12,647 bases of DNA, taken from positions 1-12,647 of the forward strand of contig JACCXP010000265.1 in the NCBI GenBank assembly GCA_013696905.1, given 5' to 3'. The stretch is from Thermoleophilaceae bacterium (GTDB lineage: Bacteria > Actinomycetota > Thermoleophilia > Solirubrobacterales > Thermoleophilaceae). Every line of letters starts with the position of its first letter. Positions within the stretch are counted from its first letter, which is position 1. Positions 7,341 to 12,647 of this stretch are shown one piece after another. The notes beneath the pieces were generated by a model, which made no database searches, was not told the DNA's origin, and worked only from the letters and a program-made list of their open reading frames with translations. The position numbers were made by a program, and so were the translations under genes.

Positions 7341-9049
7341 GCCGTCGACTCCGGGCGCCCCGCGCCGCGCTCGAGCGGACCGTAGCCCTGGCGGCAGTCG
7401 CGCAGCCTGTAGATCCGCACTTCGGGCCCGGGGCGCGCGTAGGCGGTCGAGTAGTGGTTGTAGGAGAGGTCGAAGTGAAATCGCACGGGGTCGGCCTCAG
7501 GCTCCCACGGAGAGGCCCTGAAGATCTCGCTCGACTCGCGCTCGAGGCGGCGGTAGTAGGCGAGCGCCTGCGGCACGCGGTCGTTCTCGGCACGCCCGCG
7601 GATCACGCTCATCGTCATGACGACGCAGTATCCGGCGCGCCGGTAGGCGTCGAGGCGCCTGGGGGTCAGCGTGGCGGCATAGTCGATGCGGGTCTCGGCG
7701 ACATCGCGCGAGAAGCCGCGCACGAACTCCTTGTGGCGCAGCAGCTCGGGACGGCGCCTGTCGGCGACGCGCCTGAAGTAGCGCCCCGGCACGGCGGGCT
7801 CGATCACCATCCGCAGGCGTGGCTTGAAGCGCTGGACGAGGAAGTCGCGTGCCTCCTGGCGCGTGTCCTCGCGCCCGAGCAGCGTGGCGGTGCGCACGTC
7901 GGCGGCCAGCGGCTGGGCGAGCACCGCTGCTGTCAGCAGCGCGAGCGCGAGCCCGCGTAGCGCCGGGCGCAGGCGGACGAGCGCCGCGAGGCGCACGAGC
8001 GCGACCCCGCACAGGAGCGCCAGCACCGGATAGGCAGGCAGCAGCCAGCGGCCGAAGAAGCGCGACTGCACGCTCAGGTAGGCGAACAGCGCCAGCGGGA
8101 AGAGCGCGAGCAGGAGCATCCGCACCGGGTCGCGCCGCGCCTCGATCACGCAGCCGACCGCGGCGGCGGCCGCGGCGGCGAAGCCGAGCCCCCACGTCAG
8201 CGAGTGCAGGTAGTAGCCGGGGCCCGAGTCGTCGGCCTGGCCGAGCTTGCGGATCTCGCCGGCCGTCTCGGCTTGGCCGCGGATCTGTCGCAGCGCCGCG
8301 TCGAGGTCGAGCAGGAACCAAGGCGTCGTCGCGGAGAACGCCGCCACGGCGACCACGACGCCGAGCCCCGTGTCGAGCAGCGCGCGGCGCTCGTGGCGGG
8401 CGCGCAGCGCTCCGGCCGCGAGCAGCGGCAGCAGCACGAGCCCCGCCGTGTACTTGAACCCGATCGCGAGCCCGATGCCGACCCCGGCGAGCACGTAGTC
8501 GCGCCGTGCGCCGTGCTCGTACACGCGCACGGCGCCGTAGAGCGCGAGCGCGACGGGCGCCAGCGTGCCGACGTCGGTCACCGCGACGCGCGAGTAGGCG
8601 ACCGGGAGGAAGGCGAACGCAAGCACCGCCGCGGCCACGAGCCCCTCGCGCTCGCCCCACAGGCGGCGCCCGACCCAGTAGGCCGCGAGCGCGCCGATCA
8701 TGCACAGGAGCGCCGCCAGCGAGCGTGCCGTGATGTAGATCGACGTCGGGTCGAACGCGTACTGACGCACGACCGCGTCGAAGTCGCCGAACGGCCAGCC
8801 GCGGCCCCACTGGAGGCGCAGCGCCAGGTGGACCAGGTAGGTGAAGCCGGAGGGGTTCTGGAAGTAGCCCGGGTTCGAATCGCCGCCGAACATCGCCACC
8901 GCTCGGTTCGTGAAGTGCGAGCCCTCGTCGACGTTGTAGACGTACGGGAGGCCGTAGTCGTTGTGGCGCAAGCGCAGCGCGAGGCCGGCCACGAGGATCA
9001 CGCCGAGCACCGCACGAGCAGGGGAAATAGCCGCGCGCAGGCGTCGCAT
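7337..9049 (-). CDS. Family-39-like (ArnT/PMT type) membrane glycosyltransferase, first of a tandem pair
   Basis: A 570-residue polytopic GT-C enzyme, paralogous along its whole length to the gene immediately downstream. The first helix (about 12-27) leads into VYNVDEGSHF with Asp41-Glu42, then NPGYFQNP. The second acidic loop is AYSRVAVTD (Asp159). KYTAG (about 199-203) and SRFFGRWLLPAYP (about 329-341) follow. The C-terminal soluble domain carries DLSYNHYSTAYARPGPEV, near-identical to the paralogue's DLSFNYQPAAYARPGPVV, and then an extra tail of about 18 residues after RLRDC. That tail reaches the overlap with the next gene. The ATG at 9049 is the only sensible start, though its Shine-Dalgarno is weak. 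It diverges from ribD across 79 bp and is probably the first gene of a leftward operon of two glycosyltransferases. Substrate unknown. Confidence 0.88.
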   Translation of the reverse strand: MRRLRAAISPARAVLGVILVAGLALRLRHNDYGLPYVYNVDEGSHFTNRAVAMFGGDSNPGYFQNPSGFTYLVHLALRLQWGRGWPFGDFDAVVRQYAFDPTSIYITARSLAALLCMIGALAAYWVGRRLWGEREGLVAAAVLAFAFLPVAYSRVAVTDVGTLAPVALALYGAVRVYEHGARRDYVLAGVGIGLAIGFKYTAGLVLLPLLAAGALRARHERRALLDTGLGVVVAVAAFSATTPWFLLDLDAALRQIRGQAETAGEIRKLGQADDSGPGYYLHSLTWGLGFAAAAAAAVGCVIEARRDPVRMLLLALFPLALFAYLSVQSRFFGRWLLPAYPVLALLCGVALVRLAALVRLRPALRGLALALLTAAVLAQPLAADVRTATLLGREDTRQEARDFLVQRFKPRLRMVIEPAVPGRYFRRVADRRRPELLRHKEFVRGFSRDVAETRIDYAATLTPRRLDAYRRAGYCVVMTMSVIRGRAENDRVPQALAYYRRLERESSEIFRASPWEPEADPVRFHFDLSYNHYSTAYARPGPEVRIYRLRDCRQGYGPLERGAGRPESTA

Positions 9050-9128
9050 CGGCGGCAGACGTTAGTCACCGTCCACCCCGCCGCCGGCCGCCGCGGGCGG
9101 TGCCGTTGATACGTTCTCGGAGCAGGCC
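9050..9128. promoter_or_regulatory. Short divergent spacer upstream of the riboflavin operon
   Basis: These 79 bases separate the start of the leftward glycosyltransferase from ribD. For ribD, TACGTT (9110-9115) fits a TANNNT -10 element and GGAGCAGG (9119-9126) could be its Shine-Dalgarno; the two are so close that the leader would be very short. No clear -35 is visible. Leftward, TAACGT 9 bases before the ATG is a weak -10 candidate. A GC-rich stretch at about 9081-9100 has CCGCC/GGCGG arms. The spacer is too short for an FMN riboswitch, and I see none of its conserved GGGCGGGGTGAAA-like core. Confidence 0.35.
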
Positions 9129-10253
9129 ATGGCCCCGATCACATTCACCGAGCGCGACGCCCAGCACCTCCAGCGCGCGCTCGAGCTTGCTGCGCAGGCG
9201 CGCGGGCGCACGAGTCCGAACCCGCTGGTCGGAGCGGTGATCGTGAAAGACGGCCGCACGATCGGCGAGGGCCTGCACGACGCCGCCGGCGCTCCTCACG
9301 CGGAGCGTGCGGCGCTCAAGGCCTGCTCCGAGGATCCAGCCGGCGCCACCCTCTACGTCTCGATGGAGCCGTGCGCGCATCACGGGCGCACGCCGCCATG
9401 CACCGATGCGATCGTCGAGGCCGGCATCGCGCGGGTCGTGATCGCGGGCGACGACCCGTCCGCGCGCGCCGCGGGACGCGGTCCCGGGATCCTGCGCGAC
9501 GAGGGCATCGAGGTCGAGCTGGCGAGCGGCGAGGCCGCCGAGGCCGCGCGTCAGCTCAACCAGCCGTTCCGCAAGCACGCGCGCAGCGGGCGACCGCTCG
9601 TGACCTTCAAGTCGGCGATGACGCTCGATGGCAAGGTTGCCACCCACACCGGCGACTCCCAATGGATCTCCGGCGAGGCGAGCCGCGCCCGCGCGCACCG
9701 CTGGCGCGCCGAGGCCGACGCAGTCGCGGTGGGCATCGGCACGGCGAACGCCGACGACCCGCTCCTGACCGCTCGCCTCGAGGGCGTTCACCGCCACCCG
9801 CGACGGGTGGTGTTCGACTCCGAGGCGTCGCTCTCGCTGTCGTCGCAGCTCGTCCGTGGCGCGGTCGAGGTGCCCGTCATCCTGGTCTGCTCGCGGGCGG
9901 CCAAGCGCGCTCGCACGGAGGCGCTCGAGGCGGCGGGGGTCAACATCCTGGTGGCGACGGGAGAGAACGAGGCGGCGCGCGTGCGCTCCGCGCTCGATGC
10001 GCTCGGGGAGCTCGAGATCACCTCGCTGCTGCTCGAGGGCGGACCGCGCCTCGCGGGGGCGTTCTTCGACGCCGACGAGATCGACGAGCTGCGGCTGTTC
10101 GTCGCGCCGCTCGTCGCCGGCGGGCGCGATGCGCGGGCGCCGCTCGAGGGCGTCGGGGTGGCGGCGATCGACAAGGCGCGGCGCGCGCTCCAGACGTCGG
10201 TCGAGCGGATCGAGGATGACCTGGTGATCTGCGCGCGGCTGAAGGAGTGGTAG
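9129..10253 (+). CDS. ribD: Bifunctional diaminohydroxyphosphoribosylaminopyrimidine deaminase / 5-amino-6-(5-phosphoribosylamino)uracil reductase
   Basis: RibD catalyses the second and third steps of the pyrimidine branch of riboflavin synthesis: deamination of the GTP-derived diaminopyrimidine, then NADPH-dependent reduction of its ribosyl chain. The 374-residue length is normal. The N-terminal zinc deaminase domain has NPLVGAVIV, the H57-A-E59 catalytic motif and PCAHHGRTPPC with Cys82 and Cys91 as zinc ligands. The C-terminal reductase domain (from about 155) has FKSAMTLDGKVA, GDSQWIS, ADAVAVGIGTANADDPLLTAR and LLLEGGPRLAGAFF. The usual DPNP...AGRG stretch reads DPSARAAGRG. The ATG at 9129 has GGAGCAGG just upstream. 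It is the first gene of the rib operon; its stop lies inside the start region of ribE, so the two are probably translationally coupled. Confidence 0.96.
   Translation: MAPITFTERDAQHLQRALELAAQARGRTSPNPLVGAVIVKDGRTIGEGLHDAAGAPHAERAALKACSEDPAGATLYVSMEPCAHHGRTPPCTDAIVEAGIARVVIAGDDPSARAAGRGPGILRDEGIEVELASGEAAEAARQLNQPFRKHARSGRPLVTFKSAMTLDGKVATHTGDSQWISGEASRARAHRWRAEADAVAVGIGTANADDPLLTARLEGVHRHPRRVVFDSEASLSLSSQLVRGAVEVPVILVCSRAAKRARTEALEAAGVNILVATGENEAARVRSALDALGELEITSLLLEGGPRLAGAFFDADEIDELRLFVAPLVAGGRDARAPLEGVGVAAIDKARRALQTSVERIEDDLVICARLKEW
10241..10247 (+). promoter_or_regulatory. Shine-Dalgarno of ribE, within the end of ribD
   Basis: GAAGGAG near the end of ribD abuts the GTG at 10247, too close to serve it, but is 8 bases before the in-frame ATC at 10256. 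Its position therefore bears on which codon starts ribE. Confidence 0.55.
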
Positions 10254-10843
10254 GCATCTTCACCGGGCTCGTGGCTACCACCGGCGCGCTGCGGGCGCTC
10301 GATCGCACGAGCGACGGCGTGCGCCTGCGGGTCGAGAGCGCGCTCGCCGCGGAGCTCGAGCAGGGCGACTCCGTCGCCGTCAACGGCGTCTGCCTGACTG
10401 CCGTCGAGGTATCCGGCGGAGACTTCCAGGCTGACGTGATGGGAGAGACGTTGCGGCGCTCCTCGCTCGGCCCGCTCGAGCGGGGGGACGCGGTCAACCT
10501 CGAGCTCCCGCTGCGCGCGAGCGATCGCCTCGGCGGACACATGGTCCAGGGCCACGTCGACGGGCTCGGCAGCGTCGCCGACGTCGAGGCCGACGGCTTC
10601 GCGACGCTGGTGCGAATCGCCTGCGCCGGCGAGCTCCTGCGCTACGTCGTCGAGAAGGGCTCGATCGCCGTCGACGGCGTCTCGCTGACCGTCGCGGAGG
10701 TCGACGACGAGGGCTTCTCCGTGTCGCTGATCCCCGCGACCCGCGCGCGCACGACGCTCGGCTCGCTCTCACCGGGGCGAGCGGTCAACCTCGAGGTCGA
10801 CGTGCTCGCCAAGTACGTCGAGAAGCTGCTCGTGCGCGCGTGA
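10247..10843 (+). CDS. ribE: Riboflavin synthase, alpha-subunit type
   Basis: This enzyme dismutates two molecules of 6,7-dimethyl-8-ribityllumazine to riboflavin and the 5-amino-6-ribitylamino pyrimidine; it normally acts as a homotrimer. Two tandem lumazine-binding barrels are visible: one with [14 protein letters not shown], the other with [15 protein letters not shown], joined around [11 protein letters not shown]; the second also has [13 protein letters not shown]. Length (about 195-198 residues) is normal. The family almost always begins Met-Phe-Thr-Gly; here the frame reads GTG GTA GGC ATC TTC ACC GGG, so the IFTG motif has ATC where ATG is expected. I give the GTG at 10247 as the conventional start (overlapping the ribD stop by 7 bases), but the Shine-Dalgarno spacing favours 10256. 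The TGA stop overlaps the ribBA GTG. Confidence 0.95.
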   Translation: MVGIFTGLVATTGALRALDRTSDGVRLRVESALAAELEQGDSVAVNGVCLTAVEVSGGDFQADVMGETLRRSSLGPLERGDAVNLELPLRASDRLGGHMVQGHVDGLGSVADVEADGFATLVRIACAGELLRYVVEKGSIAVDGVSLTVAEVDDEGFSVSLIPATRARTTLGSLSPGRAVNLEVDVLAKYVEKLLVRA

Positions 10844-12147
10844 GCCCGGGCTCTCCGTTCAGCACCATCGAGGAGGCGCTCGAGGACTTCCGCGCCGGCA
10901 AGATGGTCGTCGTCTGCGACGCAGAGGATCGTGAGAACGAGGGCGATCTGACGCTGGCGGCGCAGTTCGCGACTCCCGAGGCGATCAACTTCATGGCGCG
11001 GGAGGCGCGCGGGCTGGTGTGCCTGACGCTCACTCCCGCTCGCTGCGAGGCGCTCGGTCTCGACCTGATGGCGGCCAAGAACGAGTCGCGCTTCGAGACG
11101 GCCTTCACCGTCTCGATCGAGGCCCGCGAGGGGGTGACGACCGGCATCTCCGCCCACGATCGCGCGCACACGATCCAGGTGGCGATCGACCCCTCGAGCA
11201 AGCCCACCGACCTCGTCCAGCCGGGTCACGTCTTCCCGCTCAAGGCCAAGCGCGGCGGGGTGCTCGAGCGCACCGGCCAGACGGAGGCGGCGGTCGACCT
11301 CGCGCGCCTGGCGGGGCTGATCCCCGCCGGGGTCATCTGCGAGGTGATGAACGACGACGGCACGATGGCGCGCGTCCCCGACCTCGATGCCTACTGCGCC
11401 CGTCACGGCCTGCGCATGATCACGGTGGCCGACCTGATCGCCTACCGCCGCCGCCACGACAAGCTGGTCGAGCGCGTGGTCGAGGCGAGCCTGCCGACGG
11501 ACTTCGGCGTCTTCGACGTCGTCGGCTTCCGCACGCTGGTCGACGACAAGCATCACGTCGCGATGATCAAGGGCGACGTCGAGGGAGCTGACGACGTGCT
11601 CGTGCGCGTGCACTCGGAATGCCTCACCGGCGACGTCTTCCACTCCCAGCGCTGCGACTGCGGGCAGCAGCTCGAGGACGCGATGCGCAGGATCGAGTCG
11701 GAGGGCCGCGGCGTGCTCCTCTATCTCGCCCAGGAGGGTCGCGGGATCGGCCTGCTCAACAAGCTGCGCGCGTACAACCTCCAGGACGGCGGGCTCGACA
11801 CGGTCGACGCGAACCTCGAGCTCGGCCTACCCGCCGACCTGCGCGACTACGGCATCGGCGCCCAGATCCTGGTCGACCTCGGGCTGTCCTCGATCCGCCT
11901 GTTGACCAACAATCCGAAGAAGATCGTCGGGCTCGAGGGCTACGGGCTGCGCGTCACCGACCAGGTGCCGATCGAGCACGCTCCGACCGAGCACAACCGC
12001 GACTACCTCCGCGCGAAGCGGGACCGGCTTGGCCACGTCCTCCATCACCAGGGGCTTGCGCTCGACGAGGAGATGGTCCACGAGGAGCAGCGCCACGACC
12101 GCGAGCGAGAGCGACGGGAGCGCCCCGACCGACCGTCGCGCTCGTGA
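10840..12147 (+). CDS. ribBA: Bifunctional 3,4-dihydroxy-2-butanone 4-phosphate synthase / GTP cyclohydrolase II
   Basis: RibBA supplies both riboflavin precursors: the four-carbon DHBP from ribulose 5-phosphate (N-terminal half) and the diaminopyrimidine from GTP (C-terminal half). The DHBP synthase half (about 1-205) has DRENEGDL (30-37), [21 protein letters not shown] with His130, and NDDGTMAR. The usual RxGHTEA, whose His is a metal ligand in characterised enzymes, reads [11 protein letters not shown] with Gln147. The GTP cyclohydrolase II half has the zinc site spread over HSECLTGD and HSQRCDCG, then [18 protein letters not shown] and [11 protein letters not shown]. About 35 very charged residues follow LGHVL, making the protein longer (435) than typical enzymes of about 400. 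The GTG at 10840 overlaps the ribE stop as GTGA; the TGA stop overlaps the ribH GTG in the same way. No good internal Shine-Dalgarno is seen, which fits translational coupling. Confidence 0.95.
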   Translation: MSPGSPFSTIEEALEDFRAGKMVVVCDAEDRENEGDLTLAAQFATPEAINFMAREARGLVCLTLTPARCEALGLDLMAAKNESRFETAFTVSIEAREGVTTGISAHDRAHTIQVAIDPSSKPTDLVQPGHVFPLKAKRGGVLERTGQTEAAVDLARLAGLIPAGVICEVMNDDGTMARVPDLDAYCARHGLRMITVADLIAYRRRHDKLVERVVEASLPTDFGVFDVVGFRTLVDDKHHVAMIKGDVEGADDVLVRVHSECLTGDVFHSQRCDCGQQLEDAMRRIESEGRGVLLYLAQEGRGIGLLNKLRAYNLQDGGLDTVDANLELGLPADLRDYGIGAQILVDLGLSSIRLLTNNPKKIVGLEGYGLRVTDQVPIEHAPTEHNRDYLRAKRDRLGHVLHHQGLALDEEMVHEEQRHDRERERRERPDRPSRS

Positions 12148-12581
12148 GCGCCGATCTCTACGCGATCACGGTCGCGCGCTTCTACGAGGACCTCGCGGAG
12201 CGGCTCGAGTCAGGCGCTCGGGCCGTGCTCGAGCAGGCGGGGGCCGGCGTCGAGACGCACGCCGTGCCGGGGGCCTTCGAGCTTCCGCTTGCGGCCCACT
12301 ACTGCGCCGAGTCCGGGCGCTACGCCGGCGTCGTCTGCCTCGGCGCCGTGATCCGCGGCGAGACCGACCACTACGACTTCGTATGCGCCGAGGCGGCAAG
12401 CGGGATCGCGCGCGTGGGGCTCGACACGGGGGTTCCGTGCTCGTTCGGCGTCTTGACCGTCGACAACATGGAGCAGGCGCTTCGCCGCAGCGGTGGGGGC
12501 AAGCGCCATCAGGGCGAGGACGCGGCGCACGCCGTGCTCGCGATGGCTGGGCTGCGACGGGAGCTCGCGCGCCCCGCGTGA
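12144..12581 (+). CDS. ribH: 6,7-dimethyl-8-ribityllumazine synthase
   Basis: RibH condenses 5-amino-6-ribitylamino-uracil with DHBP to give the lumazine used by riboflavin synthase. From the GTG at 12144 the protein has 145 residues, slightly short for the family (about 155), because only a few residues precede the first strand AITVARF. Diagnostic motifs are VPGAFELP (41-48), [15 protein letters not shown] with the expected catalytic His76, and [13 protein letters not shown]. The normal GNKG stretch near the end reads KRHQGED. The residue after the substrate-stacking Phe13 is Tyr rather than the common Asn. The frame is open further upstream, but there it runs through ribBA and does not resemble lumazine synthase. 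The GTGA overlap with ribBA, repeated at the other junctions, supports this start. Confidence 0.93.
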   Translation: MSADLYAITVARFYEDLAERLESGARAVLEQAGAGVETHAVPGAFELPLAAHYCAESGRYAGVVCLGAVIRGETDHYDFVCAEAASGIARVGLDTGVPCSFGVLTVDNMEQALRRSGGGKRHQGEDAAHAVLAMAGLRRELARPA

Positions 12582-12647
12582 GCACGCCCGACACGGGCAC
12601 GGGCGCGGGCTCGCCCGGCGCGGTCGCACCGCTTCCCGAGCCGCGCC
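12578..12647 (+). CDS. Start of an unidentified gene running off the right edge
   Basis: A GTG at 12578 overlaps the ribH stop as GTGA, exactly like the earlier operon junctions, and the frame is open to the end of the window. The 23 visible codons begin [14 protein letters not shown] and are rich in Pro, Gly, Ala and Thr, like a disordered N-terminus. There is nothing to identify the product. Confidence rests on the repeated junction pattern alone, since open frames are common by chance in such GC-rich DNA. Confidence 0.35.
   Translation, partial: MSTPDTGTGAGSPGAVAPLPEPR

Noticed and set aside
4933..7593. A single 886-codon minus-strand frame joining the exporter to the glycosyltransferase region
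   Set aside because: Only the last 205 codons look like protein; the rest is an off-frame shadow of the glycosyltransferases. The strong Shine-Dalgarno before the ATG at 5550 marks the real start.
9081..9100. GC-rich palindromic stretch before ribD as a regulatory hairpin
   Set aside because: CCGCC/GGCGG arms of this size are expected by chance at this base composition.
8204..9109. 301-codon plus-strand frame antisense to the first tandem glycosyltransferase
   Set aside because: Same antisense composition bias; the opposite strand encodes a clear membrane enzyme and the promoter region of ribD follows.
11619..12143. Long N-terminal extension of RibH read through the end of ribBA
   Set aside because: The upstream part is an Arg/Pro/Ala-rich shadow of ribBA; lumazine synthase similarity begins just after the GTG at 12144.
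1..12647. CRISPR array, tRNA, insertion sequence or phage signatures
   Set aside because: No spaced direct repeats, no cloverleaf-like sequence, and no transposase, integrase or terminal inverted repeats were seen; base composition is even across the window.

Overview
The window is a compact, very GC-rich bacterial chromosome segment. Third codon positions are strongly G/C, so most antisense frames stay open by chance. GTG starts are common, and genes overlap by a few bases or sit nose to tail. This, together with the protein families present, suggests a high-GC actinobacterium, possibly of the Thermoleophilia/Solirubrobacterales kind. That placement is inference; no rRNA or other marker gene is present. 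I see no tRNA, rRNA, CRISPR array, insertion sequence, phage gene or attachment site.

Layout: (1) positions 3-1490 (+) hold the 3' part of a polytopic GT-C type glycosyltransferase whose start lies left of the window. (2) Positions 1498-3966 (-) hold a large membrane protein fused to a C-terminal spermidine-synthase-like Rossmann domain; its stop is only 7 bp from gene 1's stop. (3) A 163-bp divergent spacer separates it from a crotonase-family gene (4130-4936, +) whose active-site residues resemble methylmalonyl-CoA decarboxylase more than enoyl-CoA hydratase. (4) A LysE/RhtB-type exporter (4933-5550, -) converges on it; both genes end in one shared CTAG. (5) Two tandem paralogous family-39-like glycosyltransferases (5664-7340 and 7337-9049, both -) are joined by a GTGA overlap. 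(6) A 79-bp divergent spacer leads into a riboflavin operon, ribD-ribE-ribBA-ribH (9129-12581, +), with every junction overlapping. A further frame opens by the same GTGA overlap and runs off the right edge.

The rib genes together cover both branches to riboflavin. RibBA supplies the pyrimidine precursor from GTP and the four-carbon unit from ribulose 5-phosphate, RibD deaminates and reduces the pyrimidine, RibH condenses the two branches to 6,7-dimethyl-8-ribityllumazine, and RibE dismutates that to riboflavin. The pyrimidine phosphatase and the FAD synthetase are not in the window. The glycosyltransferases probably use lipid-linked sugars to modify cell-surface or membrane-associated acceptors, but nothing here identifies donor or acceptor.

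I found no clearly new multigene system. The points most worth a second look are: the ribE start, where the Shine-Dalgarno and the conserved N-terminus both point to an ATC codon; a His-to-Gln change at the expected metal ligand in the DHBP synthase half of RibBA; paired dyads over a predicted promoter of the exporter gene; the decarboxylase-like crotonase active site; and repeated GTGAGC gene junctions.
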